A stretch of DNA of 14,479 nucleotides from Candidatus Segatella violae (GCA_002440225.1 DJSH01000067.1:27232-41710); one strand, 5' to 3'. Positions 1-5,625 are shown, numbered from the stretch's first letter. Numbers and translations are program-made. Notes: a model not told the origin generated them from the letters alone.

Positions 1-2
1 TA

Positions 3-746
3 GGCGTTCCGGGGGATTTGCAATCCCCCGTCAAAAAAGGTTCGACCGCTCAAACCAGGGGATTTGTAATCCCCTCCTCCAAAAAGCCCCCGATGCTAGA
101 CCTAGAGTTCCTCCGAGGTCTCGTTTCCCGTCCCACTCTCATCCGAGAGGCGGAGGCATTCCTCTTCGAGGAGCGCAGGTTGAAGCCCGAAGTCATCGAG
201 TGGATAGGCATCAGCAGCATCTCCTCGCCCGCCCCCTGCTGGCGTTTCGGCAGACGCTTCTACGATGCCCCCTCGCTCCTCATCCCCTATCGCGACCTCG
301 ACGGCAACATCCAGAACGTACAGAGTCGCTATCTCGGTTATGAGCAAGGCAAGCCTCGCTTCCGCTTCCCCTCGGGCAGCAGCATCCACGTGTTCAACCT
401 CCCGATATTGCGCCATCTCGCCCCAGGCGAACCGCTCTACATCAGCGAGGGAGTCACCGACTGCCTGGCGCTTCTCTCGGCAGGTCACAAAGCGATAGCC
501 ATCCCCTCGGCAACCCTGCTCAAGCCGCAAGACCTGGAGATACTCAAAAGGGTGCCCGCCCTCAATCAGGCAAGCACCCCACTCATGCTCCACATCTACC
601 CCGACCAAGACGAGGCAGGCGAGCGACTCTATCGCCAACTCACGGGCGTATGCACCCAACTAGGCTTCGCCCTCATTCGCCATCAGTTGCCCGAAGGCTG
701 CAAGGACTTCAGCGACTACTACCAGCGAGTCATCAGCAAGCAATAA
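3..746 (+). CDS. TOPRIM-domain protein, DnaG-like primase fragment (5' end outside window)
   Basis: The frame is open to the left edge, so this is probably the C-terminal part of a larger protein. In Bacteroidales, accessory proteins of this kind usually have a CHC2 zinc finger followed by TOPRIM (family knowledge; no zinc finger is visible here). The TOPRIM signature is clear: a conserved acidic strand LYISEGVTD (Glu codon at 447) and the DxD motif YPDQDEAG (Asp codons at 603 and 609). These residues bind the metal in primases and topoisomerases. The part before it, about bases 93-420, resembles the inter-domain region of such proteins. If translation began inside the window, TTG at 18 or ATG at 93 (218 aa) would be the candidates, but no ribosome-binding site supports either. 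Two GGGGATT hairpins lie in frame in the first 75 bases. Base composition is clearly more GC-rich than the genes after 1200. A role in replication or transfer of a mobile element is inference. Confidence 0.8.
   Translation, partial: GVPGDLQSPVKKGSTAQTRGFVIPSSKKPPMLDLEFLRGLVSRPTLIREAEAFLFEERRLKPEVIEWIGISSISSPAPCWRFGRRFYDAPSLLIPYRDLDGNIQNVQSRYLGYEQGKPRFRFPSGSSIHVFNLPILRHLAPGEPLYISEGVTDCLALLSAGHKAIAIPSATLLKPQDLEILKRVPALNQASTPLMLHIYPDQDEAGERLYRQLTGVCTQLGFALIRHQLPEGCKDFSDYYQRVISKQ
10..75. repeat. Two REP-like hairpins of the GGGGATT-TGY-AATCCCC type
   Basis: Bases 10-30 form a 9-bp stem (CGGGGGATT, loop TGC, AATCCCCCG). Bases 57-75 form an 8-bp stem (AGGGGATT, loop TGT, AATCCCCT). The two share the same core and loop type, are 26 bases apart, and are read in frame through the TOPRIM protein as GDLQSP and RGFVIPS. 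They look like two units of a dispersed palindromic (REP-like) family, placed in a linker where they do no harm. Confidence 0.7.
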
Positions 747-749
747 TTC

Positions 750-776
750 AACACTTAACATTTAACACTTAACATT
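750..776. repeat. Tandem AACACTTAACATT mini-repeat
   Basis: The 13-mer AACACTTAACATT occurs at 750-762 and exactly again at 764-776 (period 14), between the TOPRIM stop and the next start. A relaxed version (ATTCAACATTT twice, period 21) lies at 11657-11688. Such AT-rich mini-repeats are familiar between Prevotella genes; their function is unknown. Confidence 0.65.
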
Positions 777-785
777 AAAAGAAAA

Positions 786-1148
786 ATGGAAATCGAATTA
801 AGAAGAACCCAGAGCAACCACCTCTATACCGAGGGCGTGCTCTTCATTGGCGGCATCAAGTACACTCATACCGAGGAGCATACGTTCACGATGCCAAGTC
901 CTGGAGTTTACACCATTACCCGCAGCAACCTGCGCCAGTTTTTCGGTGCCGGCAACAGTTGGCGTGATGCCCTCACTGAGAATCGCATCATCCTGGGCGA
1001 TCCCGTCATCCCCGGTGTGGTAATCCACTCCCGCCACTTCCTCGACCGCCTTCACTGGCGCATCAAGAAGTGCAAGCATCCCGTCACCCTCACCATTACC
1101 GATGATGGCTGCCAGGAAGTAGCGCCCATCAGCCATTGGCAGAAATAA
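786..1148 (+). CDS. DUF5675-like protein, 120 aa
   Basis: The pattern fits the DUF5675 family often found near phage and integrative-element genes in Bacteroidetes: an N-terminal basic strand MEIELRRTQ, a strand with YTEGVLFIGG, the turn PSPGVYTI at about residues 38-45, then IPGVVIHSR at about 76-84 and a C-terminal VTLTITDDG strand. The motif PGVYTI followed by IPGVVIHS corresponds to the family's PAGxYxV and xPGxRIHxG positions, though the usual G/N after the His is SR here. It lies 39 nt after the TOPRIM gene on the same strand, probably cotranscribed, with an A-rich leader (AAAAGAAAA) before the ATG and no Shine-Dalgarno. It has no signal peptide or membrane span. Family assignment is by eye; biochemical function is unknown for the family. 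Confidence 0.55.
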   Translation: MEIELRRTQSNHLYTEGVLFIGGIKYTHTEEHTFTMPSPGVYTITRSNLRQFFGAGNSWRDALTENRIILGDPVIPGVVIHSRHFLDRLHWRIKKCKHPVTLTITDDGCQEVAPISHWQK

Positions 1149-1190
1149 AGGCGAAAGAGTAAAAAAGTAAGAAGGTAAAAAAAACGAAAT

Positions 1191-1228
1191 AGGCTGGAAG
1201 CGAGCTTCCGCAGCTCCCTTCCAGCCTA
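1191..1228. repeat. GGCTGGAAG inverted repeat, copy 1 (terminator-like)
   Basis: AGGCTGGAAG (1191-1200) pairs perfectly with CTTCCAGCCT (1218-1227), a 10-bp stem around a 17-nt loop. It sits between the plus-strand DUF5675 gene and the minus-strand truncated toxin, where it could terminate both transcripts, and it supplies the toxin's premature stop codon. A second copy lacking the left arm lies at 5673-5700. Confidence 0.7.
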
Positions 1229-1378
1229 AACGTTCTTCCCCAGAGAAATTCCTTGAAATGGATTTTTCTCTAAAGAATCCAAGAAATCATCATAGTTTTT
1301 TGGAAAAGACTTGTATTTCTTAGCCAAGGTCTTAGCTCTTCTTTCAAACTCTGGTAGATACTTAAAAATAACTTCCAT
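1226..1378 (-). pseudogene. RelE/ParE-type toxin, truncated to 50 aa
   Basis: Reading ATG at 1378 to TAG at 1226-1228 gives 50 residues starting MEVIFKYLPEFERRAKTL and ending NPFQGISLGKNV. This matches the N-terminal half of a Bacteroidetes RelE-like mRNA-interferase family of about 110 aa (knowledge): helix with KxxxKKY, then NPxQGxxLGKxVxKIRMxIxSKGKGKSGG. The reading stops exactly at the GKxV position, where the GGCTGGAAG repeat begins, so the catalytic C-terminal half (KIRM... and the final strands) is missing. It starts 5 nt after the antitoxin stop, the normal order for this family. It is too small for most ORF callers. It is very probably an inactive toxin left behind by a recombination or insertion event at the repeat. 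Confidence 0.75.
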
Positions 1379-1383
1379 ACCAA

Positions 1384-1629
1384 CTACTTGAACAAGTTAC
1401 GAGCATCTGGCAATTCTATTCCATTCTTCTCTGATTCATCCAATTCCTTAAATGCCTGAGTCAAACTCTCTTCAACAAGATGTTGCTGACACAAAGTTGC
1501 AGCCTCTTTATCTTCATGCAATAATCTTTTTGCAAAAGCCGTTCTTACTGCTTTTGGTTGACTTTTGAACAAGGTCCAAAGAGCATCCAATGGACTTATT
1601 GTTGGTTTCTGTAATGCTACTACGCTCAT
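1384..1629 (-). CDS. Antitoxin of RelE-like pair, 81 aa (now orphan)
   Basis: A small, mostly helical acidic protein: MSVVALQKPT at the start, a middle helix VRTAFAKRLLHEDKEA, and a C-terminal tail LTQAFKELDESEKNGIELPDARNLFK, the kind of tail that wraps a RelE toxin. It lies directly upstream of the truncated RelE-like gene on the same strand (5-nt gap), the standard antitoxin-toxin order. A strong Shine-Dalgarno-like AAAGGAG (1639-1645) and a consensus Bacteroidetes promoter precede it. No DNA-binding fold can be named from sequence. With its toxin cut in half, the antitoxin may persist as an orphan able to neutralise related toxins (inference). Confidence 0.7.
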   Translation of the reverse strand: MSVVALQKPTISPLDALWTLFKSQPKAVRTAFAKRLLHEDKEAATLCQQHLVEESLTQAFKELDESEKNGIELPDARNLFK

Positions 1630-1669
1630 AATCCTATCTCCTTTATTTGGTTCTGAAACTTTTTCGTTG

Positions 1670-1700
1670 CAAATTTACGACTTTCTTTCGAAACTGCAAA
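1670..1700 (-). promoter_or_regulatory. Bacteroidetes-type promoter of the first toxin-antitoxin operon
   Basis: On the minus strand TTTG (1700-1697), a 19-nt spacer and TAAATTTG (1677-1670) fit the TTTG/TAnnTTTG consensus. The spacer contains the palindrome TTTCGAAA (1686-1693), a plausible operator for antitoxin autorepression (inference). Confidence 0.75.
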
Positions 1701-1727
1701 GGATTTTTCTGAAAAAATGATAAATTG

Positions 1728-1754
1728 CTCACGGAACTCACAGATCTCACGGAT
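1728..1754. repeat. Triplet of 9-mers, ATCYGTGAG family, copy 1
   Basis: Plus-strand units CTCACGGAA, CTCACAGAT and CTCACGGAT (minus strand ATCCGTGAG, ATCTGTGAG, TTCCGTGAG) follow each other without gap. Related triplets lie at 5722-5748 and 9430-9459. It stands 7 bases before the GTGACC repeat. Confidence 0.7.
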
Positions 1755-1760
1755 TTTATC

Positions 1761-1830
1761 AGTGTGACCTGTGACCGCGACTTTTACAAAAAAATATCCG
1801 TATTACGTTCACTATCATCTGATATATCCC
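1761..1830. repeat. GTGACCTGTGACC repeat, copy 1
   Basis: AGTGTGACCTGTGACCG is followed by CGACTTTTACAAAAAAA and then by TTACGTTCACTATCATCTG ATATATCCC. Apart from an 8-9 base insertion after the A run it matches 4748-4809 almost base for base. The last part reads on the minus strand as GYIR-stop, the same C-terminus as the GNAT toxin at 4794, but no toxin body follows here. Confidence 0.8.
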
Positions 1831-1836
1831 GTTTAG

Positions 1837-1864
1837 GGCTAGCAGGAAAAAACTCCTGCTAGCC
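1837..1864 (-). terminator. Hairpin after the ATPase/nuclease operon
   Basis: GGCTAGCAGGA (1837-1847) pairs perfectly with TCCTGCTAGCC (1854-1864), an 11-bp stem around a 6-nt loop. It lies 62 bases beyond the stop of the minus-strand operon, with AT-rich sequence on its right. A U run after the stem is weak, so terminator is inferred from stem strength and position. Confidence 0.6.
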
Positions 1865-1926
1865 TGAAATATTTATTTTTAATTACAAATCTATATTCTT
1901 AGTTTTTTCTTGGTATAAATATTGAC

Positions 1927-2565
1927 TTACAACTTTATCAAATCATTCAAAGTCATCTGATATTCTGTTTTTCTATCAGGTACTGCCACATAATGAATTA
2001 TAAGATTGGGCACAGCCATCGGATGGTAAAATCTTCTCGATATTTCTACTGAAATCTCTTTATGTCCTTTGGTATAGAGGTATCTGGAAAAACTGGCATC
2101 ACAAGACGTGAGCTTGTTTACCAACATCAGTTGATTATCTGTCGGTGCATAAGATACTATCACCCCATGAAACTCCCAATCCGGCTGAGTCTGCAAGATA
2201 CTCAACTGAGCCTTTAGTCTCAACACGGTACCTACTATTTGTTCTTTAGCATGTGCTATTTGCGTAGAACTAAATGAACTTTTCAATTCACAGACAAAGA
2301 GACATTTTCGACCTTCAACCTCCGAAAAGAAGATTCCATCACTATTCAGTCTCATTGGAGCTGGACTTTCCGACTTACCATAAAATGACACTGATTCTGC
2401 TGCAAATTCTCGTGGCAACAAATAACCACTGCCACCAGTTACGACAAAGCGTCTGAAATCTTGTTTATTTTTCGGTTCCGCCTCCAATACTTCACACGAC
2501 TCACAGAATGCCGTCGATGCATATCTTGGATAAAGTTTACTAAACTCTTCTAAGGTTGCTTCCAT
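1927..2565 (-). CDS. PD-(D/E)XK-like candidate nuclease paired with ATPase, 212 aa
   Basis: The start at 2565 is chosen because a textbook Shine-Dalgarno (AAGGAGGT) ends 4 nt before it; the frame is open further up but there overlaps the ATPase gene. Residues 74-96 read NSDGIFF, then a short loop, then CLFVCELKSS. Asp76, Glu93 and Lys95 are spaced and embedded in hydrophobic strands as in PD-(D/E)XK nucleases, and a following helix HAKEQIVGT has a Gln (109) at about the place of the Q in RecB-like members. The rest is alpha/beta without signal peptide or membrane span. It follows the ATPase gene by 16 nt and shares its promoter. I infer an effector that cuts or binds nucleic acid under ATPase control, as in several two-gene defence systems. 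It could instead be an inactive restriction-endonuclease-fold partner. I cannot assign a named family. Confidence 0.6.
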   Translation of the reverse strand: MEATLEEFSKLYPRYASTAFCESCEVLEAEPKNKQDFRRFVVTGGSGYLLPREFAAESVSFYGKSESPAPMRLNSDGIFFSEVEGRKCLFVCELKSSFSSTQIAHAKEQIVGTVLRLKAQLSILQTQPDWEFHGVIVSYAPTDNQLMLVNKLTSCDASFSRYLYTKGHKEISVEISRRFYHPMAVPNLIIHYVAVPDRKTEYQMTLNDLIKL

Positions 2566-2569
2566 ATTT

Positions 2570-2577
2570 ACCTCCTT
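2570..2577 (-). promoter_or_regulatory. Strong Shine-Dalgarno of the candidate nuclease gene
   Basis: Minus-strand AAGGAGGT, 4 nt before ATG at 2565, fully complementary to the 16S 3' end. Such sites are unusual in Bacteroidales, where most genes in this window have A-rich leaders only. It fixes the start and suggests independent, efficient translation of the second gene. Confidence 0.75.
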
Positions 2578-2581
2578 CAAA

Positions 2582-3814
2582 CTACAGATTAGACTCAATA
2601 CCCAAACTTTCTGCCAAATCAATAATGTCTGCAGACAGTTCCATCTGCCCTCGGACAGAATCCTCAAAGGTGGTAAAAGGAAGCCCCAAATTCAAATCTT
2701 GCTTTTCTATGACAACCTTGCCATCCTGACGTTTGAAAAAATAAGCACCTACTTGTTCTGTTTCCAGATATAAGTTCTTATTAAACAGATGTTCGTTACA
2801 GAAACTTTCGAAGGCAGCCTCTGACTTTTTCCTTATCTTGCCCAATATCAACAACTGGTTCAATCGCCCCAAGAGATAATCGCTATGGGTAGTCATTTGA
2901 AGGAGCATGCCCTTGTTACTGCATCTCACCAACATATCCATTACCAAGAATTGCTTCTTCGGATGGACATGAGCCTCAGGTTCCTCGAAGAGTAAACTGT
3001 TATATTGTCTATTTTTACCATTTTGCAACATCAACAAGAAAGGCATTAGTTCCTTGACGGAAGAAGCTGCTGCTGACACCGGTATCTTGTCGCCCGAAGG
3101 GAAGTGCAAGAATAAACTACCATTTTCCAAGACTATCTCGCCATCTGCCAACTTAGCGATATAGTTAGTATAGAATTGATTATCCGGGCTGATAATTCTA
3201 GAAGGAGTCTTGAGATCATCCAACTGTGCCAGGAAATCACGATACATACCTATAGGCGAAGTTGTATTAGCACCCATAAAAGCAGCTCTAGCTGGTGGCA
3301 ATAATAATGGACGAAGATAATTTTTACCAAAACACAATTGTGCCAAATAGCCATGAAGCGAAAAGCTCATCATCAATACATTGTCATCAAAATCTTTTGG
3401 AAAGATGGTATTATTGCCATTAATATCATAACGAGTGAAACCAGAAGCATCCTCATCTTGCTGTCTTTTCATAACGATATTCATGTCATCATCCTGTCCA
3501 AAGACATAATTGACCTGGCAATCGAAATTATTATTGCCCAACAAATAACCGAGGAATGGAGCTGTATTTTGATTAAGCCACATTCTGAATTCCTTGAATT
3601 TAAATGTAAGCTCTTCCTTTGAGTTCCCATTCAGCTTCTTCGTCAAAAACTCTTGAAGCCTTGGAGGAGTCAATGAGGTTACTAAGTTATACCACAACAA
3701 TGCGGTATAGCTCTTTCCCAATCCCGATTCTCCTGTAAAAACCATAAAAGGCTTAAATACCACCTCAGAATCAGTGATAGGTCCTAACTTATCTATTATT
3801 ACTCGGATATTCAT
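2582..3814 (-). CDS. OLD/AAA-type (ABC-fold) ATPase, 410 aa
   Basis: The N-terminus IRVIIDKLGPITDSEVVFKPFMVFTGESGLGKS carries the Walker A loop (residues 28-35) right after the first strands, as in the AAA_15/AAA_21 group of RecF/OLD-like ATPases. A family-typical YLRPLLLPPARAAF segment lies at 166-179, a signature-like SAAASSVKELMP at 247-258, Walker B LLFEEPEAHVHP at 274-285 with the catalytic Glu278, and the H-loop TTHSDYLLGRLNQLL from 308. The middle (about 50-240) is an insert without recognisable motifs. There is no TOPRIM domain at the C-terminus, unlike OLD nucleases and GajA, so the nuclease function probably comes from the next gene, 16 nt downstream. It has its own consensus promoter. 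Such ATPases usually sense a phage or DNA trigger and license a partner effector (family knowledge); which trigger is unknown here. Confidence 0.85.
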   Translation of the reverse strand: MNIRVIIDKLGPITDSEVVFKPFMVFTGESGLGKSYTALLWYNLVTSLTPPRLQEFLTKKLNGNSKEELTFKFKEFRMWLNQNTAPFLGYLLGNNNFDCQVNYVFGQDDDMNIVMKRQQDEDASGFTRYDINGNNTIFPKDFDDNVLMMSFSLHGYLAQLCFGKNYLRPLLLPPARAAFMGANTTSPIGMYRDFLAQLDDLKTPSRIISPDNQFYTNYIAKLADGEIVLENGSLFLHFPSGDKIPVSAAASSVKELMPFLLMLQNGKNRQYNSLLFEEPEAHVHPKKQFLVMDMLVRCSNKGMLLQMTTHSDYLLGRLNQLLILGKIRKKSEAAFESFCNEHLFNKNLYLETEQVGAYFFKRQDGKVVIEKQDLNLGLPFTTFEDSVRGQMELSADIIDLAESLGIESNL

Positions 3815-3845
3815 ATTGCAATGTTTTACGTATTCAAATACAATG

Positions 3846-3877
3846 CAAAGATAGAACTTTTAGACGAAAAGACCAAA
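3846..3877 (-). promoter_or_regulatory. Bacteroidetes-type promoter of the ATPase operon
   Basis: Minus-strand TTTG (3877-3874), a 20-nt spacer and TATCTTTG (3853-3846) match the TTTG/TAnnTTTG consensus exactly. It leaves a leader of roughly 25-30 nt before the ATG at 3814, so the ATPase/nuclease pair is an autonomous operon. Confidence 0.8.
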
Positions 3878-3927
3878 CTTTTTCCAGAAAATCTTGTTTT
3901 TAATGCAAAATAGTTATTAGATGAGCA

Positions 3928-4296
3928 TCATTTCGTTAGCATATCAGAACTTGAGAGGGTCGCGATGATAGGTATTGCGTATAATCTCTGAGAGACGAGG
4001 TCTCGTATGCCTCCCTTCGACTTCTTTGCCTTAGGCTTGGATACTGTCGGAGATGCGGATCCTGCATCATCTATCTCTTCATCTGTAGGTGCTCCTTCTA
4101 TCCCTACTGGTATAATGGTATCCTTGGCATGTTTCTTGAACCATACATAGAATTGCTTGTATGGAACACCTTGGTTAATGCAAAAGGAATTAATCGAAAT
4201 TCCATGTGGCTCCCCCTCTGTCTTGTAGCGGAACCAGAATGTCTGAAAGTCTTTGTAGCTGTACATTTTATTTACGTTTAAAACTATTGGTGTCAT
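3928..4296 (-). CDS. IS66 TnpA-like (HTH) protein with abnormal C-terminus
   Basis: Residues 11-55 (MYSYKDFQTFWFRYKTEG, then ISINSFCINQGVPYKQFYVWFKK) have the helix-turn-helix pattern of the first ORF of Bacteroidales IS66 elements. A linker and a basic KPKAKKSKGGIR follow. In such proteins the GGI motif leads into a short beta segment with NGLxI and a final helix LxxLIxxLE; here it is replaced by DLVSQRLYAIPIIATL and a stop, so the gene looks 3'-truncated. In another frame the same bases read PRLSEIIRNTYHRDPLKF, hinting at a junction or frameshift near 4000. The start may be ATG at 4296 or the family-like Met at 4266; both are preceded by TTTTAAACGT. No tnpB or tnpC follows, so this is a solitary remnant or a recruited DNA-binding protein. 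Confidence 0.55.
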   Translation of the reverse strand: MTPIVLNVNKMYSYKDFQTFWFRYKTEGEPHGISINSFCINQGVPYKQFYVWFKKHAKDTIIPVGIEGAPTDEEIDDAGSASPTVSKPKAKKSKGGIRDLVSQRLYAIPIIATLSSSDMLTK

Positions 4297-4305
4297 AATT
4301 AACTT

Positions 4306-4321
4306 TTTTAAACGTTTAAAA
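4306..4321. promoter_or_regulatory. Perfect 16-bp palindrome, possible operator
   Basis: TTTTAAACGTTTAAAA is perfectly self-complementary and lies between the two small genes, 10 bases before the ATG at 4296. The half-site ACGTTTAAAA recurs at 4274-4283. A binding site for the HTH protein encoded just downstream is a reasonable guess; there is no direct evidence. Confidence 0.4.
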
Positions 4322-4327
4322 TTCTAT

Positions 4328-4650
4328 TCACGGAGGCAAAGCATCAAATTTGTCATCATCTATAGCCTTGGTCAAGACCTCTCGCACAACATTCTCGCTT
4401 GCCAGCTTCATTTTTCTCTGCTTCAAGTTCTCCTTGCCTTGCAGCCACACCTTGTCAACGCAATCGCCCATCAGACAAACGACCATGGCATAACAAACAT
4501 CCAACTCTCTGGAAGTTACGCACTCATTCATACAATATCCGATCACCGTATCGTAGTTGATACGCTGTTGAAGTTCCTCACTCGTTTTTTTTTAGGAAGA
4601 AAGCCGTTCTCTGGATCGTTTTCCTCATTTTTAGGTTTGATTGTTTTCAT
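4328..4650 (-). pseudogene. Small protein of unknown function split by an A9 run (about 107 aa if in frame)
   Basis: ATG at 4650 has a good AAAGGA site (CAAAAGGAATATG). The first frame gives MKTIKPKNEENDPENGFLPKKK, then leaves the coding frame at nine A (minus strand, 4593-4585) and soon stops. One base back, reading continues as TSEELQQRINYDTVIGYC and on to the stop at 4328, passing LMGDCVDKVWL. One extra A, a -1 ribosomal slip, or polymerase slippage would join them into about 107 aa. Residues 31-75 of the joined product resemble residues 128-175 of the 208-aa protein at 6378-7004, so the downstream frame is truly coding. It is followed after 31 nt by the TnpA-like gene. Function is unknown. 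Whether it is expressed by slippage, phase-variable, decayed or a sequencing artefact cannot be told from one sequence. Confidence 0.65.
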
Positions 4651-4740
4651 ATTCCTTTTGCTTTAAAGATAAGCATTTAAGTATTTTTTTTAGTCATTCA
4701 TTGTTCCGCCACAAGGTGACAGCGGATTTTTCGACAGAAG

Positions 4741-4809
4741 AGGCAAAAGTGTGACCTGTGACCGTGACTTTTGCAAAAAAATTACGTTCACTATCATCTG
4801 ATATATCCC
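4741..4809. repeat. GTGACCTGTGACC repeat, copy 2 (overlaps GNAT toxin 3' end)
   Basis: It begins AGGCAAAAGTGTGACC and contains the inverted repeat GCAAAAG (4743-4749) / CTTTTGC (4768-4774) around the tandem GTGACC units. Bases 4748-4809 match copy 1 and bases 4741-4780 match copy 3 (9305-9345). Bases 4794-4809 are also the last codons and stop of the GNAT toxin. Confidence 0.8.
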
Positions 4810-5399
4810 AACAAATCAAGATACATCATCCTTGACTCCAACCTTTCCTCCATAGGAATATGGTTAGCTTCTTTTTCCAAATCTTCTGTCGAGTATAGAA
4901 ACTTAAAGCCATTCTTTGCATAAAAATGAAGCACATTTTCCTTATTATATGCATCCACTACGATAAAACGGCATCCAGTCTTGTTATCAGGTAACAAAAA
5001 CCAAGATATAATATAATCTATGGCTTGTGAACCAACATTATCACTAGTGCCTTGATACTCTTTAGCAACACCAAGTCTTCCTATCAAAACTGCAGGGTAA
5101 CTGCGTGTTCTTTTAGAATTGGGGATTTTTCGTTGTATTTTATTTCTTGAAGCATTAGGTATCAATGCAGCCTTTATACTGTCATTTGCCAGTGTAAAGG
5201 CACAAACGATTTCATCCTTGCCACTAGTTTCTGTAGCAAAGAAATAGGTTTTACCCAACAATTGCCCATCATAAAGGCAAGCCTCTTGATGAAAGAAATC
5301 ATCAAGGTCTTCATCACCACAGCTAAAAGAGTCAAGTTCTCCCTTAGTCGTAACACGATAAAGGGAACAATTACTTTGCAAAAGGACTTTTTCCTCCAT
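4794..5399 (-). CDS. GNAT-family acetyltransferase toxin, 201 aa
   Basis: The opening SFSCGDEDLDDFFHQEA (residues 24-40) is the CGxxxLDxFF motif of TacT/AtaT-like GNAT toxins. LIGRLGVAKEYQGTSDNVG (105-123) is the acetyl-CoA loop, with Q115 and G116 at the QGxG-like positions though relaxed (QGTSDNVG). VVDAYNKENVLHFYAKNGF (147-165) is the typical final strand and helix with Tyr160. TacT-type enzymes acetylate the amino group of charged tRNAs and stop translation (family knowledge); the actual substrate is unknown here. The start lies 29 nt inside the antitoxin gene, so the two are translationally coupled. The last four residues and the stop are encoded within the dispersed repeat at 4741-4809, so the extreme C-terminus was probably supplied or shared by it. 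Confidence 0.85.
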   Translation of the reverse strand: MEEKVLLQSNCSLYRVTTKGELDSFSCGDEDLDDFFHQEACLYDGQLLGKTYFFATETSGKDEIVCAFTLANDSIKAALIPNASRNKIQRKIPNSKRTRSYPAVLIGRLGVAKEYQGTSDNVGSQAIDYIISWFLLPDNKTGCRFIVVDAYNKENVLHFYAKNGFKFLYSTEDLEKEANHIPMEERLESRMMYLDLLGYIR

Positions 5400-5565
5400 G
5401 AGCTTTCAAATTAGCCATTGAACGAATCAATATTTTCTCCACATCATCGAAGGACATTCGCAAGGTCTTTCGTTGTGGATTTCTTTCATTTTCCTCAGCC
5501 TCACGAACAAATCGCTCAGCTGTTTCTCCTGTCAAAACAGGAATACTTCTTATTTCCAATGCCAT
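5371..5565 (-). CDS. Antitoxin of the GNAT pair, 64 aa
   Basis: The sequence begins MALEIRSIPVLTGETAERFVREAE, the form seen in small Bacteroidales proteins encoded just before GNAT toxins (recalled pattern, not searched). The N-terminal strand EIRSIPVLTG followed by a helix suggests a DNA-binding/dimerisation part, and the basic C-terminus LIRSMANLKAHGGKSPFAK may bind the toxin. It does not match CopG or DUF1778 clearly. It precedes the toxin gene with a 29-nt overlap and has its own upstream promoter-like site. Normally such an antitoxin neutralises the toxin and represses the operon. Confidence 0.75.
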   Translation of the reverse strand: MALEIRSIPVLTGETAERFVREAEENERNPQRKTLRMSFDDVEKILIRSMANLKAHGGKSPFAK

Positions 5566-5594
5566 AGTCTTCTTTCTTTAAACATTTGATGCCG

Positions 5595-5625
5595 CAAAGA
5601 TACACATTTCTTCCCAAACCACCAA
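5595..5625 (-). promoter_or_regulatory. Promoter of the GNAT toxin-antitoxin operon
   Basis: Minus-strand TATCTTTG (5602-5595) is a perfect -7 element, 29 nt before the antitoxin ATG. At 19 nt upstream the -33 position reads TTGG (5625-5622), only partly like TTTG. Confidence 0.6.

Noticed and set aside
102..659. 185-aa minus-strand ORF opposite the TOPRIM gene
   Set aside because: Shadow of the GC-rich coding strand; the plus strand has clear TOPRIM motifs and this frame shows none.
1728..1830. CRISPR-like array (short repeats)
   Set aside because: Units are 9 bases without spacers and there are no cas genes; it is a mini-repeat.
2566..2667. Upstream extension of the 212-aa protein to a start at 2667
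   Set aside because: It would overlap the ATPase gene by 86 nt, while a perfect Shine-Dalgarno directs ATG at 2565.
4585..4593. Proof of programmed frameshifting at A9
   Set aside because: No stimulatory hairpin or IS-type geometry could be established, so only the possibility is reported.
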